Assembly (NCBI GenBank): GCA_035530195.1
Contig: DATKVG010000181.1
Location: 1 to 64,000 of the forward strand
Reading direction: 5' to 3'
DNA length: 64,000 bases
Source of the DNA: JAPLKX01 sp035530195
GTDB taxonomy: Bacteria > Hydrogenedentota > Hydrogenedentia > Hydrogenedentales > SLHB01
This document shows, in pieces, positions 1 to 9,100 of the stretch. The position numbers and the translations under genes are program-made. Under the pieces are notes generated by a model. It worked only from the letters and a program-made list of their open reading frames with translations. It ran no database searches and was not told the origin of the DNA. Position 1 is the stretch's first letter. Each line of letters starts with the position of its first letter.

Positions 1-2
1 TG

Positions 3-1130
3 CTGGGGCAGTACTTCCTGCGGCGGCTCGGTTTACGGCATCAGCCGCCCGAGGTGAAGAAGTACTACGTCCACGGGCTGCACGGGCTGGACGCGATGTT
101 CGGGTGGACGCGGAAGGTGCGTATTCGCGGCGCCGAGCACGTCCCCCGAAAAGGCCCGACCATTTTCGCATCGAACCATATCCAGATCGACGACCCGTTT
201 GTGACCGGCGCGTTGATCCACGAACTCAGCGGCGGAATCCGGCCGGCCGCGATGATGCGGGACGATTTTTTCAAGGGGATTCCGCGGTGGATGCGCGGTG
301 TGCTGGACCCCGACGAGGTGTGCCGCCTGATCGGTGCGGCGCAGATTTCGAGGCACGGGGTCACGGAGGAACAAATCGACCAGTTTGTCGGACTGTTGCT
401 GCAAGGGGAAACGTTCTTAATCTATCCCGGTCGATCGCGTTCCCAGATGGGCCTTATCTTCGAATATCGGGACTGGATACGGAGCCCTGGCCGGACCTCG
501 TTGTTCCCGTCGCTGGTCCACATGCGCGACCCGGGGCTGGACGTGCCGGTGGTGCCGGTGACGCGGACGTATAACCCGCTGACGAAACGGAGCTGTGTTG
601 CGTTTGGTCAGGGCCTTTACCTGGAACGGGGCGCGTCGCCGGCCGGGCAGCGGGAATTCGATTACGGGCTTGTACGCGCCATTGCGGATCTGGTCGAAGT
701 GAACGCGCCTCAACTTCTCAGCGCGCTGCTGTACCTGCGCTGCCTGCACGGGTTGTCGTTGCGGGCCGGGGTCGACGAACTTGCCGACGCCCTGCGCGAC
801 ATCATCGCGGCGGTTGCCGAGCGAAACCCGGCGCGGATGCTGGACCCCGCGCTCGTGGAGAGTCCCGAGCGGGAGGCGGAAAGGCTGATGCGATTCTTGC
901 GGAAGCGATCTCTGGTGCAGCGGAACGGCGACCGGTTCGAGCTGAATTGCCAGGCAATTTTGTCGATACCGACATCGAATGCGAAGTATAAGGCGCAAAA
1001 CCCCGTCAAGTACCTCGCCAACCAGTTGATCCACCTGCGGGACGTTATGGGGCCTGTCGAGGAGCGGCTTCTTGGGCATTCGGGGCCGTGGCGGTCGATT
1101 CGGCCGGCACTGGCGGCTGGGGCGTGTTAG
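3..1130 (+). CDS. PlsC-like 1-acyl-glycerol-phosphate acyltransferase, 5' partial
   Basis: Probable membrane-associated acyltransferase of phospholipid synthesis (PlsC/LPLAT superfamily), which transfers an acyl group to a glycerol-phosphate or lysophospholipid. The acyl-transfer motif NHxxxxD is visible as NHIQIDD about 40 residues after the GTG at 54, and a degenerate third motif, LIYPGRSRS, replaces the usual FPEGTRS. The C-terminal 170 residues, with FLRKRSLVQR, look like the long-form acyltransferases rather than the 240-residue PlsC. The reading frame is open from position 3 through the GTG at 54 (LGQYFLRRLG and onward), so the gene probably starts outside the window and the true N-terminus is not seen. 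Its last 86 bases overlap the 3' end of the convergent TolC-like gene. The substrate cannot be told from sequence. Confidence 0.7.
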   Translation: MGQYFLRRLGLRHQPPEVKKYYVHGLHGLDAMFGWTRKVRIRGAEHVPRKGPTIFASNHIQIDDPFVTGALIHELSGGIRPAAMMRDDFFKGIPRWMRGVLDPDEVCRLIGAAQISRHGVTEEQIDQFVGLLLQGETFLIYPGRSRSQMGLIFEYRDWIRSPGRTSLFPSLVHMRDPGLDVPVVPVTRTYNPLTKRSCVAFGQGLYLERGASPAGQREFDYGLVRAIADLVEVNAPQLLSALLYLRCLHGLSLRAGVDELADALRDIIAAVAERNPARMLDPALVESPEREAERLMRFLRKRSLVQRNGDRFELNCQAILSIPTSNAKYKAQNPVKYLANQLIHLRDVMGPVEERLLGHSGPWRSIRPALAAGAC

Positions 1131-2646
1131 TTTCGCGTTTCCCGGCCCTGTCGCCTGTGCCGGCTTGTGTATCTTCGGCGGCCATGTCAGGGAACCAACT
1201 GCGGCCGGTGGCTTTTTCCATGGACGCGTGCGCAACGGCATAATCGCGCATCGCGCGGATCAGCGAGGATTCCGCGCCGGTGAGTGCGAGTTCGGCGTCG
1301 AGAATCTCGGCCTGTGTCCCCACGCCTTCCTGGAACCTGAGTTGGGCCAGCCTCAGCCCTTCCCGGGCAAACTCGACCGTCGCCCGTTCTTCCATGACTT
1401 TGGCGAGCGCATCCTGCATCTGGATATAGGCCTGGCGCACATCGAGCTCGATCAGGCGGGTGAGGTCGTCCCGCTGGTTGACAAGGCTGCTTTCCCGCGC
1501 ACGCGCCTCGGCCACCTGGTGCTTACGCCGCCCGCCGGTAAACACTTCCCACTGCGCGCCCAGCGCCAGCGTCCATCCGTCGGGCTGGGTCATGCCGCCC
1601 TTGTCGACGTTGAGGTACTCGGCGCTGGCGGCGGCTTGGGGGAGGTAGCGGCCCTTGGCGGCCCTGACATTCTGGCCGGCGGCGCTGATGCCCTTGTTGA
1701 GCGCGATCAGTTCCGGCCGCGCCTGATCCGCCTGCGCCAGGAGATCTTCGAGCGACTCTTTGAGCGGGATGATTTCAATGGAACTGGCGAGCCGGAGGGG
1801 GTGATCCTGCGGGACCGCCAGGATTCTGCGCAAGTTGACGAGGGCGAGCCGCTCGGCGTTTTTCGCGGCCACCCAGTTGGACTGGCGCGCGCTCACCTCG
1901 GTGCGCGCCCGAAGTACCTCGAACTGGCTCACCAGCCCAACGTCGAACATCTGCTGCGTGTCGGCGAGATGACGCTCAAACGTAACAACGCTCTCCTGAG
2001 CGACCCGGATCAAAGCGCGCGCAAGCAGCGAATCGTAGTAGGCCTGCTTCGTCTGGTATTCGAGGTCGTTCAACTGGGCCTGCCGCTGCCATTCCCGGGA
2101 TTCGGCCAGGAATCGGGACGCCCGGACGGCAGAGGCGATCTGGCCGCCGGCGTATAGCGTCTGTTTAATGCTCAACTGATCCCGGCGGAACGTGTCGCTG
2201 GGTTCGAGGCCGCCGCCCAGGATGCTCGAGAACGCGCCGAGGCTGCCCAAGGGCGATTCCGCGCCTTCCATGTAGACGTAGCTGCCTTGGACGCCAACCT
2301 GCGGGTACCGTTCCGCCCGCGCCTGACCGGCCTGGGCGCGGGCGATATCGACTTCGCTCTGAGAGATGAGCACCTGCGGGTTCTGGCGCAGGGCCGTCTG
2401 GACCGCCTGGGGCAGCGTCAACTCGAGGGCGTTGGGCGCGGCCTCCTCGGGCCCCTCGCTTTTCCAATACTGCTCGAGGTCGCGCAGGGTTTCTTCACGG
2501 AGCTCCTGGAGCGCCTGATCGTCCAGCAAGGGCGGCGCGAAGGGGGGTTCGGTGGGCGTGGCGGCCGCCGGGGCCGGGGCGTCTTGGGCGGCTGCGATGA
2601 AATATACTGAGCCCGCAACCATGAGGAAGATGAGCAGATGTCGCAT
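1045..2646 (-). CDS. TolC-family outer membrane efflux protein
   Basis: 533-residue outer-membrane channel of the TolC/OEP family, which forms trimeric ducts for type I secretion or efflux. The protein begins with a hydrophobic signal peptide (MRHLLIFLMVAGSVYFIAAA) and then a Pro/Ala-rich stretch. The two OEP repeats follow, with typical text such as LTLPQAVQTALRQNPQV at the first helix and TQAEILDAELALTGAE near the second. The last 45 residues are a low-complexity Gly/Thr/Pro/Ala tail. The gene stands alone, with no adaptor or ATPase beside it, so it may serve the ABC exporter at 32.3-35.5 kb, which has no TolC of its own. The family assignment is firm; the partner is inference. The 3' end overlaps the convergent acyltransferase gene. 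Confidence 0.88.
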   Translation of the reverse strand: MRHLLIFLMVAGSVYFIAAAQDAPAPAAATPTEPPFAPPLLDDQALQELREETLRDLEQYWKSEGPEEAAPNALELTLPQAVQTALRQNPQVLISQSEVDIARAQAGQARAERYPQVGVQGSYVYMEGAESPLGSLGAFSSILGGGLEPSDTFRRDQLSIKQTLYAGGQIASAVRASRFLAESREWQRQAQLNDLEYQTKQAYYDSLLARALIRVAQESVVTFERHLADTQQMFDVGLVSQFEVLRARTEVSARQSNWVAAKNAERLALVNLRRILAVPQDHPLRLASSIEIIPLKESLEDLLAQADQARPELIALNKGISAAGQNVRAAKGRYLPQAAASAEYLNVDKGGMTQPDGWTLALGAQWEVFTGGRRKHQVAEARARESSLVNQRDDLTRLIELDVRQAYIQMQDALAKVMEERATVEFAREGLRLAQLRFQEGVGTQAEILDAELALTGAESSLIRAMRDYAVAHASMEKATGRSWFPDMAAEDTQAGTGDRAGKRETNTPQPPVPAESTATAPNAQEAAPRQAP

Positions 2647-2905
2647 TACAGGTAGACCTCGCTTTCCGCGTTCACCATGCAGGGCGGCGCTATGGCGCAG
2701 AAATATGATACGTTCGCGCCCACAAATTTATCAAACTTCCCGTGTTTGCGGTGCACTCGTTCCAAATATCCCCGAGGGATTAGACCATTGTCAGCCCATC
2801 GCGGCATAGCCGCAACCAAACGGCCCAGTCGTCCAAGCGCCGTCCACGCCGCGTCATTTTGCCAACATTGCGGCGGCGGTCGGCAAAACTGCACAATAGG
2901 CCTCG

Positions 2906-4021
2906 ATGAGATACCCGGAAATGACGCCCAAGCAACGCGTGCTGGCCGCCATCGAGCACCGCCAGCCCGACAGGGTCCCCATCCAAATCTACCTGACGCC
3001 GGAGATCGAGCAGCGGCTGAAGCAGTACCTCAAGACGGACGACCTGCTGTCGGCGTTTGGCGTGGATTTCCGGGGAGTCGAACCGGTCTATACGGGCCCG
3101 CCATTGCGTATTCCCGCGGGTTGCGACATCGTGGACGAATGGGGCGTCGGCTATAAGCGGGTCGAGTTCGGCGCCGGCGCGTACGACGAGGCCGTTTACC
3201 TCCCGCTGGCGCAGATGCGGACGCTGGACGATGTCGAGGCGCACCCTTGGCCGGACCCGGATTCGCACGACTATTCCACGATCGAGCCGCAGTGCGACGC
3301 CCACGCAAAGTACGCGGTCTGCTGCGGCGGTGCGGGGATTCCCGACATCCTCAACGGGGTCAGCCGCGGCCGCGGCATGGAACAGGTCGTGATGGACATT
3401 GTCACAGGCGACCCAGTTGGGACGGCCATCATCGACAAACGGTGCGATATCCTCTACGAACAATGCCGCAGGACCCTCGAGGCGGGGAACGGCAAGATCG
3501 ATATCCTGTGCCTGGGCGAGGATTGCGGCAACCAGGCCGGGCCAATGTTCCCGCCGGCGGTGTTTGACTCGTTTTTCCGGCCGCGGCTCGAGCGCTTCTA
3601 CAACCTGGCCCACCGATTCGGCGCAAAAGCCATGATGCATTCGTGCGGCAACACCCGCAAACTGATGCCGCGCTTTATCGACATGGGGCTCGATATCCTC
3701 GACGCCATGCAGCCCGAACCGCCGGGCATGATCCCCGAGGAAATCAAAGCGCAGCACGGCGACAACCTGGCGTTCTGCGGCCTGATCAGCACGCAAAAAA
3801 CCCTGCCGTTCGGCTCCGAGCAAGAGTGCCGCGACGAGGCCCGCCACCGAATCCGCGTCATGGGGAAGGGAGGAGGCTACATTTTCGCCCCAGCCCACTG
3901 CATCCAACCCGACACGCCGCTCGAAAACATTTTCGCCATCTACGAAGTAGCGTTGGGACGCCCCCCGGCAGTTGTGGGGGGTGTCCCGCAGTTTCAAGTG
4001 CGAGGTGCGCGGCGCACGTGA
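2906..4021 (+). CDS. Uroporphyrinogen decarboxylase (URO-D) family protein
   Basis: 371-residue TIM-barrel protein of the URO-D/MtaA/CmuA superfamily. It opens with the family's usual start (MTPKQRVLAAIEHRQPDRVP, from the second Met at 2921) and carries the HSCGN metal-binding segment and the late FAPAHCIQPDTPLENI segment. No haem genes are nearby. Members like this in sugar-degrading environmental bacteria are usually paralogues, possibly corrinoid or methyl-transfer enzymes, rather than HemE, so the reaction is unknown. The normal fold ends near IYEVALG. The last 19 or so residues (RPPAVVGGVPQFQVRGARRT) are encoded by a palindromic repeat at 3955-3987 and look like an acquired tail. No good Shine-Dalgarno is seen before either Met, so 2906 and 2921 are both possible starts. 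Confidence 0.82.
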   Translation: MRYPEMTPKQRVLAAIEHRQPDRVPIQIYLTPEIEQRLKQYLKTDDLLSAFGVDFRGVEPVYTGPPLRIPAGCDIVDEWGVGYKRVEFGAGAYDEAVYLPLAQMRTLDDVEAHPWPDPDSHDYSTIEPQCDAHAKYAVCCGGAGIPDILNGVSRGRGMEQVVMDIVTGDPVGTAIIDKRCDILYEQCRRTLEAGNGKIDILCLGEDCGNQAGPMFPPAVFDSFFRPRLERFYNLAHRFGAKAMMHSCGNTRKLMPRFIDMGLDILDAMQPEPPGMIPEEIKAQHGDNLAFCGLISTQKTLPFGSEQECRDEARHRIRVMGKGGGYIFAPAHCIQPDTPLENIFAIYEVALGRPPAVVGGVPQFQVRGARRT

Positions 4022-4088
4022 CAGAGTTCGCAGCTTTTTGGCTCGTACGAAAAATGGGACACCCCCCACAACTGCCGGGGGGCGTCCC
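3955..4088. repeat. Pair of inverted 33-bp palindromic repeats (GGGACGCCCCCC family)
   Basis: Positions 3955-3987 and 4056-4088 are perfect 33-bp reverse complements, separated by 68 bp. Each arm is itself a hairpin with a 12-bp stem, GGGACGCCCCCC pairing with GGGGGGTGTCCC apart from one G-T wobble. The pair therefore has a BIME-like arrangement of two REP-like hairpins in opposite orientation. The left copy lies inside the end of the URO-D gene; the right copy ends 12 bp before the ribosome site of the DUF1080 gene. A related hairpin is at 39135-39186. Confidence 0.85.
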
Positions 4089-4113
4089 AGCGACTGAATA
4101 GGAGGTTTTGAAA

Positions 4114-5094
4114 ATGGTGGTAAGACTTACTGCGATTGTGGTCTCTTTGTTTGCGGTGTCAGCTTGTGCGCAACAGCCTGACGTGACACAAGGGAATTGG
4201 GAAGGCGCATTTACCAACGGCATTACAAAGGGCGCGCCTGTCAGGGTGGAAATCATTGGGGAAACTCGCGGATACCGAGCCAACCTTTACTTGGACAAAT
4301 CCGGCGCACCTGTCGCCAGATGGATGGCGGGGACGCCCAAGAGGAAGAAGCTGGTGTTTTCAGCCGAGACAAATCTGCCAGCCGAACTTGGCGGCCGGTG
4401 CGAGGTCGAGATGACGCTGGCGAATGGCGAGATCAAAGGCAAATTCACCGGCAAGGATTCTCCGGGATCGTTCAGGCTGACGCGCATCGAGAAAAAGCCG
4501 CCCTCGCTCGGCGCCAAACCGCCGGCGGGCGCGATTGTCCTGTTTGACGGCAGCAATCTGGATGCATGGCAGCCGGCCGAACGGCCGTGGAAAATTACGC
4601 CCGACGGCGCTGTCGAGGTCGGGAAAGGTGCGCTGCACACAAAAGACGAGTTCGGCGACGGCGAGTATCACATCGAGTTTCGCACCCCATACATGCGCAA
4701 CAAAAAGGGCCAGGCGCGCGGAAACAGCGGCGTATACGTGCTTGGGCGGTATGAGATCCAGGTGCTCGACAGTTTTGGCCTTAAAACGCGGGACAACGAG
4801 TGCGGCGGCGTCTACAAAATCGCTACTCCAAAGGTGAACGCATCCCTGCCGCCGCTCGAGTGGCAAACCTACGACATCATCATGCGGGCCCCCAAGTTCA
4901 ATGAGCAGGGCGACAAGATTCAAAACGCCGTCATCACCATGAGGCATAACGGCATTGTGATTCACGATAATGTCGAGCTGCCCGGAATGACCGGCGGCAG
5001 CGTCAGCGACACCGAAGCCCCTAAAGGCATCCTGTTCCTCCAAGACCACGGCAATAAGGTCCAGTACCGCAATATCTGGTTCAAGCCGAGGTAA
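4114..5094 (+). CDS. Exported DUF1080 (3-keto-disaccharide hydrolase domain) protein
   Basis: 326-residue exported protein. The start is the ATG at 4114, eight bases after GGAGG at 4101-4105; an upstream TTG at 4108 is too close to that site. A signal peptide (MVVRLTAIVVSLFAVSACA) ends in a possible lipobox-like Cys. The C-terminal half (about residues 135-326) is the DUF1080/3keto-disac_hyd concanavalin-like fold, opening with IVLFDGSNLDAWQ and carrying GNSGVYVLGRYEIQVLDSFG, the family's most conserved segment. The N-terminal half is a small beta-rich module (GNWEGAFTNG). Homologues abound in Planctomycetota, Lentisphaerota and Hydrogenedentota and act on 3-keto sugars or glycans; the substrate is not known here. 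A hairpin repeat directly follows the stop codon. Confidence 0.85.
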   Translation: MVVRLTAIVVSLFAVSACAQQPDVTQGNWEGAFTNGITKGAPVRVEIIGETRGYRANLYLDKSGAPVARWMAGTPKRKKLVFSAETNLPAELGGRCEVEMTLANGEIKGKFTGKDSPGSFRLTRIEKKPPSLGAKPPAGAIVLFDGSNLDAWQPAERPWKITPDGAVEVGKGALHTKDEFGDGEYHIEFRTPYMRNKKGQARGNSGVYVLGRYEIQVLDSFGLKTRDNECGGVYKIATPKVNASLPPLEWQTYDIIMRAPKFNEQGDKIQNAVITMRHNGIVIHDNVELPGMTGGSVSDTEAPKGILFLQDHGNKVQYRNIWFKPR

Positions 5095-5099
5095 AACCG

Positions 5100-5197
5100 A
5101 AAAACGGGGACTGACTCGCTCGCTTCCGGCACTTTGGAAGCGCATTTTCGGCCCGTAGGCGGTTTGAAAAAAGCGTGTCTGTCCCCGCTTTTCGCGG
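5100..5197 (+). repeat. Terminator-like dispersed repeat, copy 1
   Basis: A 98-bp element starting with AAAACGGGGACTGA and ending with GTCCCCGCTTTTCGCGG, so its ends are inverted repeats. Inside is the hairpin CGCTTCC...GGAAGCG followed by ATTTTCGG. It lies five bases after the stop of the DUF1080 gene, in that gene's direction, and before the end of the convergent hydrolase. It matches the element at 30875-30966 (reversed) along nearly its whole length, so it is a repeat family and probably also serves as a transcription terminator. Confidence 0.75.
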
Positions 5198-5199
5198 CC

Positions 5200-6039
5200 C
5201 TACAGGTTTTTGTCGAACCAGTCAGCCATTTTGGCCACTTCTTCGGCGATGGTAGGCCAGGGATGAGCGCCGCCCGGTTTGATGATCAGTTCGGCGGAGT
5301 TGCCAGCCTTTGTCAGCGCCGCGACGAGCGCCTGAGACTGCTGGAGGGGGACCAGGGGGTCGGCGTCGCCGTGGAAGATGAGGAACGGCGGCAGGCCCGG
5401 TTTAATGTTGGCCACGGGTGACATTTTCCGCGCCGCCTCTGCGACTTCTTCTTCCGTCTTTCCTTTGATGCCGCCGCGGAAGAACAAGGCGCCGATCCGG
5501 TCGTAGGGCGGCGGGCCCTCGCCCCACTCGAGGAAATCGGCCGGCGGGAAGAAAATGCCGGCAGCTTTGACCTGCACATCGGGTTCGGCGGTAACGACGG
5601 TGAGCGTGGCCAGATGGCCGCCCGCGGACGCGCCGGTGATGCCCAGCCGCTGCGGGTCGACGCCATAGTCTTTTGCGTGCTCTTTGACCCACTTGATGCC
5701 TTGTTTAAGATGCGTCACCATCTCTTCGCCGGTAAACTTGCTGATCGAGCCGGGCCGCACCGCAAACACGACATACCCGTGCCCGCAGAACACGTCGTAC
5801 ATGCCCGCCTTTCTGTGGTCTTCGATTTTTCCCCTGTCGGAATGCCAGGCGCCGCTGACGGTATCAACGATGCCCAGGCCGTTGGGCGTTCCAACGGGCG
5901 TGAAGATGTCCATGACGAGCCCGACACCTTCGGTCTCCTGGTAGACAATGTTTTCGACCTGCTTGTAGGGCTTTTCCTGGGCGAGGGCTATCCCGAAAAC
6001 CAACAGCAGACAAATGAAAACCGCAAACCGTGCCTTCAT
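5200..6039 (-). CDS. Exported alpha/beta hydrolase (esterase/lipase-like)
   Basis: 279-residue secreted alpha/beta-hydrolase of the BD-FAE/Abhydrolase_3 type. The start at 6039 is set by AGGAG six bases upstream and a clear signal peptide (MKARFAVFICLLLVFGIALA). Longer upstream reading runs antisense to the coiled-coil gene and was discarded. The catalytic triad is visible: nucleophile Ser in GASAG (within GITGASAGGHLA), Asp in FHGDADPLVPL and His in GGAHPWP. VENIVYQETEGVGLVMDIFTP is a typical N-terminal strand for this group. It likely deacylates or de-esterifies sugars or small esters in the periplasm, which would suit the neighbouring DUF1080 protein; the substrate is not identifiable. Confidence 0.87.
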   Translation of the reverse strand: MKARFAVFICLLLVFGIALAQEKPYKQVENIVYQETEGVGLVMDIFTPVGTPNGLGIVDTVSGAWHSDRGKIEDHRKAGMYDVFCGHGYVVFAVRPGSISKFTGEEMVTHLKQGIKWVKEHAKDYGVDPQRLGITGASAGGHLATLTVVTAEPDVQVKAAGIFFPPADFLEWGEGPPPYDRIGALFFRGGIKGKTEEEVAEAARKMSPVANIKPGLPPFLIFHGDADPLVPLQQSQALVAALTKAGNSAELIIKPGGAHPWPTIAEEVAKMADWFDKNL

Positions 6040-6121
6040 AACACACTCCTTTTGTTCAGAAGGGGCCATTATGCGTGAAAAATGGGGGCCACTTCCACCC
6101 GGTTGACTGTGGTGCGAGTCC

Positions 6122-6150
6122 TTGCCTTCCGGTGCCGTGTGATATACGAT
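6122..6150 (+). promoter_or_regulatory. Possible sigma70-type promoter of the coiled-coil gene
   Basis: TTGCCT (6122-6127), a 17-bp spacer and TACGAT (6145-6150) resemble -35 and -10 boxes 35 bp before the ATG at 6185. GAGGGG follows as a ribosome site about 11 bases before the start. Visual match only. Confidence 0.35.
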
Positions 6151-6184
6151 ATCTGATGCGTACAGCGCGAGGGGACAGTCGAGC

Positions 6185-9100
6185 ATGAACCTTGAGCAGG
6201 CCGAACGGGATTTTTTGGACACGGCGCGCCTCTTCCAGGAAGAAAAGTACGAGGAGGCGCTGGTTTTTCTGGTGCGGCTGATCCCGGCGTTTCCCAACAG
6301 CATCAAGCTCGTCCAGATGCGGGCACAGCACCTGATCGCCCTGGACCGGCGGGACGATGCCGTGGAAGCGTGCGACGCGGTTCTGGCGCGAATTGACCAG
6401 GCCCGCACTGATGCCGGCGTGCTGGCGGGTTTTTTGAGTCCGGGGCAGAAGACGGAACTTGAAGGGCTTCTCGAGAGCCAGCAGATCCTGACCCAGCACC
6501 TGAAAAACACCGTCGCCGCGAAGGTGTCCGAGGAAGAGGAGAAGGCGCAGCTCAAGAAGGCGGTGGTATCGCTGCAGCACGAGTTGCAGGTGCTGCGGGC
6601 CATGGCCGAGGACACCGCCTCTTCGGAGGAGGCTTTGTCATCGCAGGTGGAGCAGATGCGGGCCGATGCCAAGGCGAAAGCAGAGGCATTGCAAGAGGCC
6701 CACTCGAAAATTGATGCCCTGCACGGCGAGCTGTCCCAGCGCGAGTCGGAAATCGCCACGGCGGGGAAAAAAAATGTTGAACAGGCCCAGGCACTGTCCG
6801 CGCTTCAGGGCCAGCTCGACACGTCCAAAGCGCAGGCCGCGGGGGCGACGTCGTCCGAGCAAAAACTGGCGGCCGAGTTGGCGCAACTTCGCACGGACGA
6901 GCGGCAGAAGTCGGAGGCGCTCGAGAGGGCGCGGGGTGAACTGGACAGCCTGAAAAAGACGCTGGCAGACCGTGAGGCGGCGGTGGCGGAGGCGCAACGT
7001 CACGCTGAGGATCGGGAAAAGGCCCTCGAGGGCTTGCAGCGCGAGCTGGGCACGCTGCAGGAGAAGGCGCGCGGCGCGGAGGCCAGCGAGCAACGGCTTG
7101 TGGACGAACTGGCGCAGGTGCAAAGCGACCAGCAGGCAAAATCCCAGGCGCTGGCGGAGGCACGGTCCGAGTCCGAGGCGCTCCGGCAATCGCTCGCGGA
7201 GCGGGAGGCGGCGATCGCCCAAGCCGAGAAGACCAACGCCGAGCGCGAAAAAGTCGTCAAAGAACTGCGGGGGGAACTGGATCAGTTCAAGGCGCAGACG
7301 GCGCAGGCGTCGGCCAACGAGAAACAGTTGCTCGCGCAGGTCGAGGAAGTGCGGGCGAACGAGCGGGCGAAGGCCCAGGACCTCGAGAACGCGCGCGCAC
7401 AGTTGGAAGCGCTTCGCGGCCAGCTTTCTGACCGGGAGGCGGCGATAGCGGCGGCCGCGCGCACGAGCGAAGAGAAACAGCAGGCGGTCGCGGTGCTGCA
7501 GCAGGAACTCGAGGGCGTCAGGCGGAAGGCGGCGGCCGCGGCGGATTCGGAGAAGTCGCTGGCGGCGGAAGTCGAGGAAGCCAGGGTGCGGGAGAAGGCG
7601 AGGCTCGATGCACTGGATAAGACGCGGCTCGAGTTGGAATCGCTCAAGACAACGTTGTATGAGCGGGATGCGGCCATCGAAGCGGCCCAAAAAGTGGCGC
7701 AACAAGCCTCGACAAAAAAAAGTGGGGCGTTGGCGAAACTCGAGCGGGAGCGGGATGAACTGGCGCAGCGTGTGCTGGATGTCCTGGATTCCGAGCAGCA
7801 ACTGCAGTCGGAAGTGGAACAGTTGCGGGCGGACCATTCATCGAAATCGCGGACGCTCGAGGAGGCGCGTGCGGAGCGGGATCAGTTGCGCGGGGCGTTG
7901 ACAAAACGCGAGGAGGCCGTGGCGTCGGCCGAGCAGAAGCGGGCTGAACAGGAAAAAGTCACCTCGGCGCTGAAAGACGAACTCGAGTCGTTGCGGTCCA
8001 AAGCGACTACGGCCGTGACGTCGGAGCAGGCGCTCCTGGCGGAACTGGACCAGCTTAAGACCAACGAGGCGGCCCGGACAAACGCGCTCGATGAGGCGCG
8101 CAGTCAACTGCAATCGCTCCAAGACACGCTCAACCAGCGCGAATGCGCGATCGCCGAGATTTCGCGCAGTCGGGAGGAACAAGCTCAAGCCGCGGCGGCG
8201 ATGCAGCAAGAACTCAAAAACCTGAAGTCACGCAGCAACGAGGCGGCGGTGTTCGAGAAGAACCTCATGGATGAGGTGGAGCAACTGCGGTCGAACGAGG
8301 GCGCCAAGTCCAAGTTGCTCGATGAAGCGCGAACCGAACTCGATTCACTCAAAAACCGGCTGACTTCGCGCGAGGCGGACATGGCTGCCGCGGAAAAGAG
8401 CCGGGTCAAACAGGAAAAACGGATCGCGTCGTTGCAGGCGGAACTGGCGTCGTTGCGGGGGCAGGCCAGTAATGCCTCGTCTTCCGAGGAATCGCTTCTT
8501 ACGGAACTCGCCCAGCTCCGCGACGGCGAGACGCAGAAGTCGCACCAACTTGAAACAGCGCGTGCGGAACTTGAGTCGCTCAAGCAGACACTCCAGGAGC
8601 AGGAGAAGGCGGTGCTCGAGGCGCGGGACGCCCAGGCGGAACATGAGAAGAAAGTGGCGGCGATGCAGGCCGAACTCGAAAAAATGCGGTCGGTGGCGGG
8701 GGACACCCAGGGGAAAGAAGAAAAACTGACGGGCGAACTCCAGGCGCTGCAGTCGGCGGAGGCGGCAAAATCGAGCCAACTGGAAGACGCGCGACGCGAA
8801 CTGGAGAGGCTTCAAAAGAAACTGAGCGAGCGCGACGTGACGGAGGCAGACGAACTTGCGGCCGTCCGGGCGAAAGCGTCGGAATCCGAGCAGGCGCTTT
8901 TATCGCAGCTCGAGCAGGCGCGGGCGGAAGAGTCGGAAAAAGAGGAGGCGCTGAAGCAGGCGCAGTCGGAGTTGGAATCGCTCCGGAAGTCGCTCGAGGA
9001 TAAAGAGTCGAACATGGCGGGCGCACAGCACGAGCAGACCCAGAGCGAAGAGTCGCTGCACGCCCTGCAACGGGAACTCGAAGCAGTGCGGGCACTGGAA

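Noticed and set aside
6040..6759. Extension of the alpha/beta hydrolase gene to 6759
   Set aside because: Antisense to the coiled-coil gene; a signal peptide and ribosome site fix the start at 6039.
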